Source: an uncultured Clostridia bacterium
GTDB lineage: Bacteria > Bacillota > Clostridia > Christensenellales > Borkfalkiaceae
Assembly: GCA_947589285.1 (NCBI GenBank)
Contig: CANPZV010000010.1
Location: forward strand, 1 to 37,324
Direction of reading: 5' to 3'
DNA: 37,324 bases
This document shows, one piece after another, positions 23,901 through 32,008 of the stretch. Position numbers and translations under genes: made by a program. Positions within the stretch are counted from its first letter, which is position 1; each line of letters begins with the position of its first letter. The notes beneath the pieces are model-generated. The model did not search any database and had not been told where the DNA came from. It saw only the letters and a program-made list of their open reading frames with translations.

Positions 23901-26470
23901 CGCTCTCGAAGAGCTTCCTCGACAGGGGAAAGCGCGTCAATTACAAAAAACGGAGCGATTTTTTGGAGGATCTGTACCGCCTGCACGACGGCAACGCCTC
24001 GATCTTCTCCGACTACAACGCCGAGGCCTTCAACAGCATGTGCGTGCGTGCGGCGAGCGGCTATACCCTTCCCGTCCTCGACGGCTACGTCAAGGCCGCG
24101 GAGGCCTTCTTCGCCGCGCTCGACAGCTTCGTCTCCGTCACACAGACGGACAGGACAAAGAGCGACGAGAGCGACATCGTACAGTTCTATGCGCAGAAGG
24201 CGGCGGGCCTCATCGACAACATCGACCTGCTCAACAGCTGGTGCATGTACCGTGCGACGGCGGAGGAGATGGCGTCGCGCGGGCTTACCTTCCTCACCGA
24301 CGCCCTCGAGAGCGGCAAACTCGGCACGGAGGAACTGCTCGCGGGCTTCGAAAAGAACGTCTACCGCAACTTCCTCGAATCGGTCATTCCGAACGACAAA
24401 GACCTTGCGGGCCTCACGGCAGGGACCCTCGAGGACACGGCCGAAAAATTCAGGCTCGCCTATGACGCCTTCACCCGTGCGACGCGGCAGCAGATCCGAA
24501 GCGCGCTCATCGCCCGCCTCGCGGACGAAAAGCTCGACGCCGACAAGGCGAGCTTCTACCGCATCGCCAAGGGGAATCTCAGGGGTTCGTCCCTGCGCTC
24601 CCTCTTTGAGGAGATCCCCGACCTCCTCGCGGCCGCCTGCCCGTGTATGCTGATGAGTCCCGTCTCCGTCGCGCGGTATCTGCGCCCGCAGGCAGATCTC
24701 TTCGACCTCGTTATCTTCGACGAGGCCTCGCAGATGTCCACGGCAGAGGCGGCGGGTTCCATTGCGCGGGGCAGGGCGGCGATCGTCGTCGGCGACCCCA
24801 AACAGCTCCCTCCCACCACCTTCTTCCGCGGGGAGATCGCGGACGACGGTCTCGGGGAGGAGGACCTCGAGAGCGTCCTCGACGACTGCCTCGCCCTCGG
24901 TCTGCCCGAGCGGCATCTCCTCTGGCATTACAGGAGCCGCCACGAGAGCCTCATCGCCTTCTCCAACAGCATGTACTATGAGAACAGGCTGTGTACCTTC
25001 CCCTCGCCCGACGCGATGGAGCGGAAAGTCCGCCTCATCAGGGTGGAAGGGGCATACGACAGGGGCGGCTCCAAGCGCAACGCCAAGGAGGCGGAAGCCC
25101 TCGCCGCGGAGGTCGTGCGCCGCCTGAAGGACCCCGAACTCAAAAAGTTCTCCATCGGCGTCGTCACCTTCTCCGCCGCCCAGCAGGAGGAGCTTGAGAG
25201 CGTCCTCGGGAACGCGCTCGCCAAGGAAAAACTCGAACAGGCCGCCTACGAGAGGGAAGAACCCCTCTTCATCAAGAACCTCGAGAATGTGCAGGGGGAC
25301 GAGAGGGACGTCATTCTCTTCTCCGTCTGCTACGGGCCTGACGTCGCGGGCAAGCTCTCCCTGAACTTCGGCCCCCTCAACCAGGCGGGCGGCTGGCGGA
25401 GGCTCAACGTCGCCGTCTCCCGTGCGCGGATGGAAATGCTCGTCTATGCCTCCCTCGACGCCTCGATGATCGACCTCAGAAAGACCTCTTCGGCGGGCGT
25501 CAGCGGCCTCAAAGCCTTCCTCGAATATGCCGAAAAGGGCAGAACGTCCCTCGCCCTGCGTGCGGGCGACGTCAAACCGGGGAAAGGGATCGGGAAATTC
25601 ATCGCGGAGGAGCTTGCCGTCTATGGCTATCAGTGCCGCGTGGAGGTCGGGACGTCCGACTTCAAAGTGGACGTCGCCGTCATCGACCCCGCCCGCCCCA
25701 CCGAATTTTTGCTCGGCGTGCTGTGCGACGGCAACCCGTCCTTCTCCGTGAAGGACAGGAACGTCCTCCAGCCGCAGATCCTGAAGCGCGGCGGGTGGAA
25801 CGTGCTGCGCCTCAACAGCGTGAGCTTCTACAACAACCCCAAGCGGGAGATCAAGCGCATCAAGGACGTGCTTGACAAGCTCACGGGCGCAGACAGAAAG
25901 GCGGGAAATTGGCTCGCAAAGTACAAGCGGCCCTATAAATTCGTCAAGCCGACGGACGCGGAATCCCTCGGCTACATCACCGACGGCGACCATGAAGAGG
26001 AGATCGCCGCCCGCCTCGACGAGATCGTGACGGCGGAGGAGCCGATCTCCCGTCCCTTCCTCAAACGGCGGCTCTTTGCCTCCCTCGGCATCCAGAAGAG
26101 CAGTGCGCGGGCGGAGAGCTACCTCGATCCCCTCATCGACGGGGCGTCGTTCAAGCGCACAAGGGCAATGGGGACCGATTACTTCTACAAGACGGCCCGC
26201 GCCATCTCCGTTCCCCGCGTGCGCGTGGAGGAGGAGAAGATCCGCAAAAATCCCGAGGACATCGCCGTCTATGACGTCCTCGCCCTCATTCGGGGCGCGC
26301 TCGAGGACAGGGTGTCGATGTATTTGGACGAGCTGTGCGGCCTTGCCGCGGGGGTATTCGGCCTTCGGCAGAGCGAAAAGCTCACGGCGTACATGGAGGC
26401 CTGCGTCGCCTACGGCGAGGAGACGGGACTTCTTGTCCGCTCCGTCTCCGACCGCATCACCCTGCGATAA
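20939..26470 (+). CDS. DUF4011 / SF1 helicase / Vsr-like nuclease / DUF3320 protein
   Basis: 1843 residues, stand-alone. An N-terminal beta-rich part is followed by a transglutaminase-like stretch (about 160-260), where GYENCDKNSIRSVLAAIFA matches relatives but the usual Cys (GTCLD) reads ATALE and the usual His is missing. DUF4011 starts at RRLLDLSGKNALLNF (about 368). The SF1 helicase (AAA_11/AAA_12) has GPPGTGKSQTIA (about 651), VIFDEASQMS (about 1257), VVGDPKQLPPT (about 1283), HYRSRHESL, NVQGDERDV (about 1450) and NVAVSRAR. A Vsr/MTES_1575-type nuclease domain (about 1547-1645) contains VGTSDFKVDVAVID and LGVLCDG. DUF3320 (about 1690-1750) contains EEEIAARLDEIVTAEEPISR. Such single-chain helicase-nucleases occur in anti-phage and DNA-processing contexts; a defence role is inference. 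There is no partner gene. Confidence 0.88.
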   Translation: MAKSEKDLSLQLRFPAYVGYADHYFSAPASVIVRNDALTDAAIAVRVTCGEGLFVYCEKAVTVPYDSSVELGLEGIFNPVFLSECDRVTPCTATAAILKDGKEITSETAEIIALPFDFWEGMKGNPERLAYYVRPRLPDCNSVLLEAGNRLKVWGSDHSNGYENCDKNSIRSVLAAIFAVLKGKSIERDGEIDATAPLSCMRDKLLEGKKATALELGVLACSCLEGAGLHPVLAIGEKDVGVGVWLYETCFLDSVSEDREIVERYISDGINNLAFFDADDLFSDKKGAYVIAESHFKSKLERGKYSLFTDIRRCRLAGIRPCPAREKGENGYEIYSEEETSGEQPPAPLPELGKQETVATGSEKWERRLLDLSGKNALLNFTGKNALHLQCCGADELQLVAASAPLRIIGSGETADPFGAKTDGQKKELVRLEQEQGLLKVYGSAEEAASTALRLLRRDRTAQEETGASTLYLAIGFLCYATKEGQTRYAPLMLIPASLKRQRGIDGCILYAEGKERFVNATLLEYLKREFGVDMRGLGGNISSLKPSEIFATVRAETARMKNWKVCEDAYLASLSFERFLMWNDLRRSYEEFGKNALFSALKDGTFEHHAAPVSGEDESDPADYFLPLPSDSSQFSAVALSDAGSSFVLHGPPGTGKSQTIANIISNALAKGRRVLFVAEKRAALDVVRKRLDSVGIGAFCLGLYGDKADKAATIKKIESALALRPEEGGGRNAKEVLALMQGLSAPMLALHRRRKLGLSVYSAILGYLENKSAPDILDIESGFYDALTEEKFAEFKTVILRAAAAARECGSVAHSPFENVGLTAWSPRLRDRVFCASEVVIAESRHFKSFLTLFLEFYRQTVSSLSEAKIRALMTLADDLKNGKYDKYFAATSAEEFSAFFNANRQLDSCLGYYFKHFKSLVDPDNPAELKSLRAGGDWRLLKSGKSTLKKLNRVALSPIRDEDVVKFLVTLADISEAEDRVAGFALSKSFLDRGKRVNYKKRSDFLEDLYRLHDGNASIFSDYNAEAFNSMCVRAASGYTLPVLDGYVKAAEAFFAALDSFVSVTQTDRTKSDESDIVQFYAQKAAGLIDNIDLLNSWCMYRATAEEMASRGLTFLTDALESGKLGTEELLAGFEKNVYRNFLESVIPNDKDLAGLTAGTLEDTAEKFRLAYDAFTRATRQQIRSALIARLADEKLDADKASFYRIAKGNLRGSSLRSLFEEIPDLLAAACPCMLMSPVSVARYLRPQADLFDLVIFDEASQMSTAEAAGSIARGRAAIVVGDPKQLPPTTFFRGEIADDGLGEEDLESVLDDCLALGLPERHLLWHYRSRHESLIAFSNSMYYENRLCTFPSPDAMERKVRLIRVEGAYDRGGSKRNAKEAEALAAEVVRRLKDPELKKFSIGVVTFSAAQQEELESVLGNALAKEKLEQAAYEREEPLFIKNLENVQGDERDVILFSVCYGPDVAGKLSLNFGPLNQAGGWRRLNVAVSRARMEMLVYASLDASMIDLRKTSSAGVSGLKAFLEYAEKGRTSLALRAGDVKPGKGIGKFIAEELAVYGYQCRVEVGTSDFKVDVAVIDPARPTEFLLGVLCDGNPSFSVKDRNVLQPQILKRGGWNVLRLNSVSFYNNPKREIKRIKDVLDKLTGADRKAGNWLAKYKRPYKFVKPTDAESLGYITDGDHEEEIAARLDEIVTAEEPISRPFLKRRLFASLGIQKSSARAESYLDPLIDGASFKRTRAMGTDYFYKTARAISVPRVRVEEEKIRKNPEDIAVYDVLALIRGALEDRVSMYLDELCGLAAGVFGLRQSEKLTAYMEACVAYGEETGLLVRSVSDRITLR

Positions 26471-26523
26471 GGTTCACGATCGGAGAGACACTCGGGGAAA
26501 TTAAGCGCATTCAAAACGCCCTC

Positions 26524-26690
26524 TTGCCCACCCCTTGAGGGGTGGGTGTCGAGCGAAGCGAGACGGAAGGGGTGTCATACAAAATCAGAACGACACCCCC
26601 TCAGTCACCTGCGGTGACAGCTCCCCCTCAAGGGGCAGCCAAGAGAAACCCCCTCTGTCACTTCGTGACATCTCCCCTGAAAGGGGCGAC
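26524..26690. repeat. Dispersed repeat island 3
   Basis: Consecutive hairpin modules: CCCACCCCTTGAGGGGTGGG (26528-26547), GTCACCTGCGGTGAC (26604-26618) with CCCCCTCAAGGGG, then TGTCACTTCGTGACA (26656-26670) with CCCCTGAAAGGGG (26674-26686). The last pair is the unit seen at 202-232. No gene between 26471 and 26772. Confidence 0.8.
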
Positions 26691-26716
26691 GAGGGACTAT
26701 ACTCTCTCTCAAATAC

Positions 26717-26743
26717 AAAATCCGCACACGGTGTGCGGATTTT
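26717..26743. terminator. Bidirectional terminator
   Basis: Stem AAAATCCGCACA pairs with TGTGCGGATTTT around CGG, with a T-run on the plus strand and an A-run on the other side. It separates the rightward helicase gene from the leftward membrane-protein gene. Confidence 0.85.
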
Positions 26744-26772
26744 TCCCTTATGTTTAGAAAATCGAATCCAAG

Positions 26773-27291
26773 TCAACCCTTTTTCAGGATCTTGTCCTTA
26801 AAGAGATCCAGTATCACAAGCAGCGCGGCGATCAACGAGAAGATCCCTCCCAATATCGGTCCGATATCCAGCACGAGTTCTATCAATATCGCCGAATACA
26901 CCACTTTCATCATTCCTTCGCCGAAAGATGAAAGCTGTATCATAAAAAAATAGAGGACGCCTGCTAAAATAAACGACGCCGCGGATACGGCCTTTGAAAT
27001 TTTATCAAACTTCCCCAGAGCCGCAAGTATGGCAAAGACGATGCCGCAAATCAAAAACAGATAGGTGAGGATATTTGCCGAAAAATTGAAATAGACTTCG
27101 AGACCTGTGCCGCTTCCCGTGGAGGTTTCCTCTGCGTAACCAAATGTCATTTGCGCACCCGTAAAACTCTGCAAAACACTATACGAAAAGTATGGGCTGA
27201 AATGGCTTGCGGGCGCGAACATCATAAAGATGGCGGCAATGGCGAATCCACACGCAATATACAGCAGCAAATTCTTTTTGATTTTGTTCAT
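26773..27291 (-). CDS. Small four-helix membrane protein, unrecognised
   Basis: 172 residues from the ATG at 27291, chosen because GAGGAGG lies seven bases upstream (an in-frame ATG at 27306 overlaps that site). Hydrophobic helices lie at about 9-27, 72-92, 100-120 and 132-160, with a polar Ser/Gly/Thr-rich loop (YAEETSTGSGTG) after the first. No motif was recognised. Base composition is AT-richer than the surrounding housekeeping genes, suggesting recent arrival or relaxed constraint. It has its own promoter and terminator, so it is a single-gene unit. Confidence 0.7.
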   Translation of the reverse strand: MNKIKKNLLLYIACGFAIAAIFMMFAPASHFSPYFSYSVLQSFTGAQMTFGYAEETSTGSGTGLEVYFNFSANILTYLFLICGIVFAILAALGKFDKISKAVSAASFILAGVLYFFMIQLSSFGEGMMKVVYSAILIELVLDIGPILGGIFSLIAALLVILDLFKDKILKKG

Positions 27292-27326
27292 GAAAAACCT
27301 CCTCAAAAATTATTTCTGTAGTTGTA

Positions 27327-27355
27327 ATTATACCATATTCCGCACAATTTCGCAA
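27327..27355 (-). promoter_or_regulatory. Promoter of the four-helix membrane protein
   Basis: -10 TATAAT (27327-27332) and -35 TTGCGA (27350-27355), 17-bp spacer, minus strand. Confidence 0.7.
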
Positions 27356-27397
27356 GAAAACCTTATATAATACTTTTTTATGCAAAAAACGATTTTA

Positions 27398-27412
27398 ATA
27401 ATGTAACATTAT
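27398..27412. promoter_or_regulatory. 15-bp palindrome upstream of the membrane-protein promoter
   Basis: ATAATGT-A-ACATTAT, perfect 7-bp arms, in the AT-rich gap between the yraN stop and the membrane-protein promoter. It is a possible operator; no regulator is assigned. Confidence 0.4.
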
Positions 27413-27425
27413 GTTTTAAGTCTTT

Positions 27426-27788
27426 TTATATAAATGCGTTTTCGAAGTATTCGATCTTTCCCTCAAAGACGGAGGAGACGTCAAAGCGGATCGGGACCTC
27501 CCTCTTCTGCAACTCGCACCAAAATTTGGCGATCATGCGGTATCTCTGCTGTTTTTGGCGGGTCACCGCCTCGGTGGGAAGCCCGAAGGCGTCCGTCTCC
27601 CTCGCCTTGACCTCGACGAGGCAGGTGTAGCCGTCAGGACTTTTCGCCACGACGTCGGCCTCGCCGAACGGCGTTTTGAAGTTCCGCTTGAGGATCTTAT
27701 ACCCGTGCTTTTTCAGGTACTTGACCGTCAGGTCCTCTCCCTGCCGTCCCAAAATTTTTTTATGAAGGTTCTGCGATGGATCCTGCAT
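27426..27788 (-). CDS. yraN: YraN/UPF0102 nuclease-fold protein
   Basis: 120 residues, with the UPF0102 pattern LGRQGEDLTVKYLKKHGYKI (about 13-32), GEADVVAK, LVEVKARE and FGLPTEAVTRQKQQR, a Holliday-junction-resolvase-like fold with acidic residues E..D..EVK. The cellular function is unsettled; rnhB-yraN is a common neighbour pair. The start at 27788 has AGGGAG eight bases upstream and places 61 bases inside the end of rnhB. A TTG at 27752 would still overlap rnhB. Confidence 0.88.
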   Translation of the reverse strand: MQDPSQNLHKKILGRQGEDLTVKYLKKHGYKILKRNFKTPFGEADVVAKSPDGYTCLVEVKARETDAFGLPTEAVTRQKQQRYRMIAKFWCELQKREVPIRFDVSSVFEGKIEYFENAFI

Positions 27789-28348
27789 ATCCCAAACTCC
27801 CTGATCGCTTCGATGTGCTGTTTGGTGCCGTAGCCGACGTTCCTCTCAAAGCCGTATTCGGGGAACTCCTCGGCGTATTTTTGCATGAGTTCGTCACGGT
27901 AGACTTTGGCGACGATGCTCGCCGCGCCGATCGAACAGACGAGGGCGTCCCCCCTGACGATGCTCCTCTGCGGAATGGCGACGTCGAGCGTCATGTTTCC
28001 GTCCGTGAGGACGAAATCGGGCGCGAGCTTCAGGCCCTGAATTGCCTTTTTCATGCCCAGCCGCGTCGCCTGTAAGATGTTGATCTCGTCGATCGTCCTC
28101 TCGTCCACTTCGGCGATGGAGATGGCTCTGGCGGTCTCTTTGACGCGCTCGGCAAGCTCTTCGCGCCGCTTTGCGGAGAGTTTTTTGCTGTCGTCAATGC
28201 CGAGAATGCGTCTTTCTTCCTCGAGGGGCAGAATGACGGCGGCGCAGACGACGGGACCCGCGAGCGGGCCTCTGCCCACCTCGTCCACCCCCGCCACGGC
28301 GGTGTACCCCATGGAGAAATATTGTCTTTCGTAAGTGAGTTCGTCCAT
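27728..28348 (-). CDS. rnhB: Ribonuclease HII
   Basis: Removes RNA from RNA/DNA hybrids and single ribonucleotides from DNA. 206 residues; the active-site block AGVDEVGRGPLAGPVV (about 19-34, Asp-Glu pair), DDSKKLSAKRRE, the later catalytic aspartate in VLTDGN and GAASIVAKVYRD are all present. The C-terminus GYGTKQHIEAIREFGICRIHR is normal. It overlaps yraN by 61 bases. Confidence 0.95.
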   Translation of the reverse strand: MDELTYERQYFSMGYTAVAGVDEVGRGPLAGPVVCAAVILPLEEERRILGIDDSKKLSAKRREELAERVKETARAISIAEVDERTIDEINILQATRLGMKKAIQGLKLAPDFVLTDGNMTLDVAIPQRSIVRGDALVCSIGAASIVAKVYRDELMQKYAEEFPEYGFERNVGYGTKQHIEAIREFGICRIHRRTFIKKFWDGRERT

Positions 28349-28384
28349 ACTTGTGTGTCTGAAATAAGTTGATTTTTAAGGGAA

Positions 28385-28690
28385 ATGCGGTGACCCCCCC
28401 ACCCCCTCCCATGGAGGGGGCAAAAGCCTACCCCCTACGGGGGGAGGCTCCCGCGTAGCGGGTGGTGGGGGGGACATCGACCAAGGGGATTCTTCGGTCG
28501 CTTCGCTCCCTCAGAATGAGCGGGAGAGGCTCATCCTGAGCCGAAGGCGAAGGATCCCCTCAAACGAAGTCCCCTTGTCGCCCCTTTTAGGGGAGATGTC
28601 ACGAAGTGACAGAGGGGTTTCAAAACCCCTTTGGCTCACTCTGTTCGCCACTTCCCCTGAAAGGGGCAGCGAGAATGCGGCGAGGCAAGC
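28385..28690. repeat. Dispersed repeat island 4
   Basis: About 300 bp without a gene. In inverted orientation it repeats the module order of 2634-2760: GGCTCATCCTGAGCC-type and TCAGAATGAGCGGG-type palindromes, GGGGGACATCGACCAAGG, GTAGGGGGTAGGC. The CCCTCCCATGGAGGG unit (about 28404) and the TCACGAAGTGA/CCCCTTTTAGGGG hairpins (about 28580-28612) are shared with other islands. Confidence 0.8.
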
Positions 28691-28707
28691 AAAGAAATGT
28701 TCGAAAC

Positions 28708-29559
28708 TTATATCAATCCAACGGATTTGAGGTCATCAATATTGTCGAATTGGACCCGGCCGAGGCGGCACTTGCGGAAATCGTCAAGCACGGCCCTCTC
28801 CCCCCGCTCGTAGTCGTATTCTCCGCCGCGGATCACAAAACCGCGCCTCAGGCAAACGCCGTCGATCATTTCAAGGGGAGTGCCGCCGTCGATGCCGTAG
28901 CGGGCCATCAACCCTTGCGGAGCCTTTTGCGCAAGCTCCTCGAGAAGGCAGAGCGCGATCTCGTCGATGGCCAAAATGTCGTCGTTGATGCTCCCGACGT
29001 AGGCGAGCCGCCGCGCCAAGGTCTGGTTCTCGCAGGAGGGCGGCATGACGCCGGGGGTGTCGAGAAGTTCAAAACTTCCGCACTTGACCCACTGCTTGGC
29101 CCGCGTGACGCCCGCCTTATCGCCCGTTGCGGCCTTCCTCCCGCCCGCGAGCAGGTTGATGAGCGTACTCTTTCCCGTGTTCGGGACCCCCGTGATGAGG
29201 AAACGCATGGGGCGGACGGTGCCCTTCTCCCTGTTCCGCGCGAGGCGGCCGCTCACGATCGTCTCCATCGCCTGCACGAGGGGACGGGCGGCGCGTTGGT
29301 CCGTCGCATTGACCGCAACGGCCTGCTTTCCGCACGCATGAAGAGCCTCTATGGCGGCGTCGGGATAGGCCATGTCCGCCTTGTTGAGAATGTACAGGAC
29401 GGATTTTCCCCCTACCATGTCCGCGATCTCCCTGTTGTAAGAGGCCGCGGGACACCGCGCGTCAAGTACAATGGCGACGCCGTCGCAGAGTTTTAAGTTT
29501 TCTCCCATCACGCGCATGGCCTTTGCCATGTGCCCGGGATACCATTGAATATTTTTCAT
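28708..29559 (-). CDS. rbgA: Ribosome biogenesis GTPase YlqF/RbgA
   Basis: Circularly permuted GTPase (283 aa) needed for late assembly of the 50S subunit. The order G4 (NKAD, about 59), G1 GVPNTGKST (about 124-132), G2 threonine in GVTRAKQW, G3 DTPG (about 169) is diagnostic, as is the start NIQWYPGHMAKAMR. The C-terminal helical domain (about 190-283) matches. Single gene between two repeat islands; no clear promoter was seen in the repeat DNA upstream. Confidence 0.95.
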   Translation of the reverse strand: MKNIQWYPGHMAKAMRVMGENLKLCDGVAIVLDARCPAASYNREIADMVGGKSVLYILNKADMAYPDAAIEALHACGKQAVAVNATDQRAARPLVQAMETIVSGRLARNREKGTVRPMRFLITGVPNTGKSTLINLLAGGRKAATGDKAGVTRAKQWVKCGSFELLDTPGVMPPSCENQTLARRLAYVGSINDDILAIDEIALCLLEELAQKAPQGLMARYGIDGGTPLEMIDGVCLRRGFVIRGGEYDYERGERAVLDDFRKCRLGRVQFDNIDDLKSVGLI

Positions 29560-29574
29560 GATCGGAAATGTGGG

Positions 29575-29835
29575 CAGCGAGGAGGCAATCCCCTACGGGG
29601 AACCTCCGCCGAAGGTGGTGGGGGGGACACTGCTCATTCTGAGCGAAGCGATGAATCCCGCGAGGAGGAAAGTACGGACTTCGTTTGAGGGGATTCTTCG
29701 GGCTTCGCCCTCAGAATGAGCGGCTTGCCTGCCTCCTCCCACGGAAGGGGCAAAAGCATCCCCCCCGAAGGGGTAGGCTTTCTTAACTCCCCGCCGCAAT
29801 TTTTAATTTTTAATTTTCAATTTTTAATTAAAATA
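29575..29835. repeat. Dispersed repeat island 5 and AT-rich tail
   Basis: No gene. Modules: CCCCTACGGGG, CTCATTCTGAGCGAAGCGA, TACGGACTTCGTTTGAGGGG and GGCTTCGCCCTCAGAATGAG, shared with islands 1, 2, 4 and 6. Bases 29801-29835 are a low-complexity run of AATTTTTAATTTTT type next to the trmD 3' end. Confidence 0.75.
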
Positions 29836-29861
29836 TGGAGGGGGTCGTCCTTAATTGCCCC

Positions 29862-30527
29862 TCACTTCAACAGGTCGGGGCGCATTTTTTGGGTGAGAGC
29901 AATGGCCTGTTCATGCCGCCACTTGTCGATTTCGGCGTGATTGCCGCTGCGGAGAACCTCGGGCACGGTCAGTCCCCGATACTCCACGGGGCGGGTGTAC
30001 TGCGGGTACTCGAGGAGGTTTTCCGAAAAGCTCTCGTCCACGAGCGAGGCGGTGGAGAGGACGCCGTCGAGATACCGCGCAACACAGTCCACCAGCACCA
30101 TCGCGGGGAGTTCCCCGCCCGTCAGGACGTAGTCCCCGATGGAGATCTCCTCGTCGATGAAGAGGTCGATCGCCCGCTGGTCCACGCCCTCGTAATGTCC
30201 GCACAGAAGCACGAGGTCGCCGCCCGCGGCGAGGGAGATGACCTTATCCTGCGTGAGCGTCCTCCCCTTGGGGGAGAGGTAGATGCGCCTTGCCCTGTGT
30301 TCGGGATCGACGGCCTCGATGGCACTCCCGATGGGCTGGGCCATCATGACCATGCCCGCGCCGCCGCCGAAGGGATAGTCGTCGCATTTGAGGTGCTTGT
30401 CCTCGGTGTACTTTCTGATATCTACGACGTCGAGAGTGAACTTGTTTTCCTTCTGCGCCCTGCCGATGATGCTCTCGGAGAGGGCGGAAAACATCTCGGG
30501 GAACAGCGTTAAGACGGTGATTTTCAT
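29862..30527 (-). CDS. trmD: tRNA (guanine-37-N1)-methyltransferase
   Basis: Methylates G37 next to the anticodon to prevent frameshifting. 221 residues from ATG 30527, which gives the family start MKITVLTLFPEMF; upstream in-frame codons lie within the permease gene. Trefoil-knot SAM motifs DYPFGGGAGMVM (about 50), LLCGHYEGVDQR (about 109) and ISIGDYVLTGGELPA (about 130) are intact. No Shine-Dalgarno is evident; the start is one base after the permease stop (TGATATG), so translation is probably coupled. Usually it follows rimM directly; here an ABC pair lies between. Confidence 0.95.
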   Translation of the reverse strand: MKITVLTLFPEMFSALSESIIGRAQKENKFTLDVVDIRKYTEDKHLKCDDYPFGGGAGMVMMAQPIGSAIEAVDPEHRARRIYLSPKGRTLTQDKVISLAAGGDLVLLCGHYEGVDQRAIDLFIDEEISIGDYVLTGGELPAMVLVDCVARYLDGVLSTASLVDESFSENLLEYPQYTRPVEYRGLTVPEVLRSGNHAEIDKWRHEQAIALTQKMRPDLLK

Positions 30528-30528
30528 A

Positions 30529-31299
30529 TCAGACGATGAGATTGACCTTGTTTTTGAGAATGTAGCGCACGAGGAAGAAGCATGCCACGTCGATCGCCGC
30601 GACGAACAGGATCTGCAGCCACAGATAGAGGTGAACGGAGACCTCCGCCGCCGCCTCATAGATGGGCTGGATGGCGTAGAGGGCGAGCATCTGCCCCGCG
30701 ATATAGAGCGCGATGACGATGACGAACGTCATGAGCTTCCTATGGTTCGTGAAGAGCTGGCCGAGGGAGATACAGGTGTAGATGAGGAGCAGGGTCACGG
30801 GCAGCGTGACGATGAAGAGGATCAGCTCCTCCACGAATTGAAGGGGCATGGCGACGATGCTGTCGAACCACTCCTGAAAGGACACAAGGATATCGATGCC
30901 GATCTCGGAGAGGATATTGGCGGGCAGGCCGATGAAGAAGATACAGAGGGAGAGCGCGCTCACGAGACATGCCGCGAACATGGCGATGAGGGAGGAGAGG
31001 AGCTTCGCCCAGATGATCCCCATCGGCGAGACGGGCAGGGAGAGCGTCATATACCCCTCGCCCGTGAACAGCGTCTTATAGAACCGTGAGATGCCGAGTG
31101 CCCACGCCGCCCCGACGAGGGCCATAATGGCGAATACATAGAACAGGACGAAGAGTAACGTGAGGATCCCCTGCCCCGCATCCCCGATCTCCACGGCGAG
31201 CAAGATCCTCCCGATCGCGGCGAACACGACGACGGCGATCGCAAAGAACAGAAGAACGCGGAACAGCGCGATGAGTTCATGCTTCAAGAGTTTTACCAT
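30529..31299 (-). CDS. ABC-2 type membrane permease (inside rimM-trmD)
   Basis: 256 residues with about six membrane helices; LFTGEGYMTLSLPVSPMGII (about 77-96) is the typical cytoplasmic motif of clostridial ABC-2 permeases with the pattern gEGYLtftLPv. It overlaps the ATPase end by seven bases (ATGGTAA) with GGGAGG before its start, so the two subunits are coupled. Substrate unknown. It separates rimM from trmD. Confidence 0.85.
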   Translation of the reverse strand: MVKLLKHELIALFRVLLFFAIAVVVFAAIGRILLAVEIGDAGQGILTLLFVLFYVFAIMALVGAAWALGISRFYKTLFTGEGYMTLSLPVSPMGIIWAKLLSSLIAMFAACLVSALSLCIFFIGLPANILSEIGIDILVSFQEWFDSIVAMPLQFVEELILFIVTLPVTLLLIYTCISLGQLFTNHRKLMTFVIVIALYIAGQMLALYAIQPIYEAAAEVSVHLYLWLQILFVAAIDVACFFLVRYILKNKVNLIV

Positions 31300-31991
31300 C
31301 TGAATACCTCCCTGAAGAGTTCGTCGAGGCTCTTCCCCTCCCGCTCACGCACAACGTCGGCCTTCTCGTCGAGGACGACCAGCCCGCGGTTCAAAAAGAT
31401 CGCGTGCGTCAAAATCGGTTCGATGTCGGCGATGAGGTGGGTGCAGAGGAAGATCGTCGAATCCTGCGGCTTGTTCCTCATCACGACGTCGAGAATGAAG
31501 TCCCGCGCGGCGGGATCGACGCCCGCGATCGGTTCGTCGAGAATGTAGAGCTTTGCCTCCCGCGCCATCGTCAAGATGAGGCCGACCTTCTCCTTGTTGC
31601 CCTTGGAGAGGGATTTGATCCTCGCGTCGAGGCGGATGCCGAGGCGGTCGAGCATCTCCTTCGCCCTCTCCTCGCGGAAATCGGGGAAGAAGTCCTTCAC
31701 ATAGGCGACCGCCTGCGAGACCTTCATCCAATCCGCCAGAAAGTTTGCGTCGGGCAGATAGGCCGTCACCGCCTTGGTCGCGGCGCAGGGGGGCTTCCCG
31801 TCGATGAGGATCACCCCGGACGTCGGCTGGAGCATTCCCATCGCGAGCTTGATGAGCGTGGATTTCCCGCTCCCGTTGGGGCCGAGGAGACCCACGACGC
31901 CCCCCGATTCGACCTTGAGATCGACATTGCAGAGGGCGACCGTCTTTCCGTAGGTCTTGGAAAGATTCCCGCATTCCAAAATGAGCGACAT
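31293..31991 (-). CDS. ABC transporter ATP-binding protein (inside rimM-trmD)
   Basis: 232 residues: Walker A GLLGPNGSGKST (about 35-46), signature SLSKGNKEK (about 131), Walker B LYILDEPIAGVDP (about 150) and switch CTHLIAD. The signature has SKG in place of the usual SGG or SGQ, common in the clostridial YhcG/YtrB-like group. It begins 17 bases after rimM with AAAGGAG before the start. It pairs with the permease immediately downstream. Confidence 0.92.
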   Translation of the reverse strand: MSLILECGNLSKTYGKTVALCNVDLKVESGGVVGLLGPNGSGKSTLIKLAMGMLQPTSGVILIDGKPPCAATKAVTAYLPDANFLADWMKVSQAVAYVKDFFPDFREERAKEMLDRLGIRLDARIKSLSKGNKEKVGLILTMAREAKLYILDEPIAGVDPAARDFILDVVMRNKPQDSTIFLCTHLIADIEPILTHAIFLNRGLVVLDEKADVVREREGKSLDELFREVFRW

Positions 31992-32008
31992 GTTTTCTCC
32001 TTTGCGGC

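Noticed and set aside
20948-25993. 1681-codon frame antisense to the helicase
   Set aside because: Exact frame shadow of a gene with complete helicase motifs; no domain or start signal of its own.
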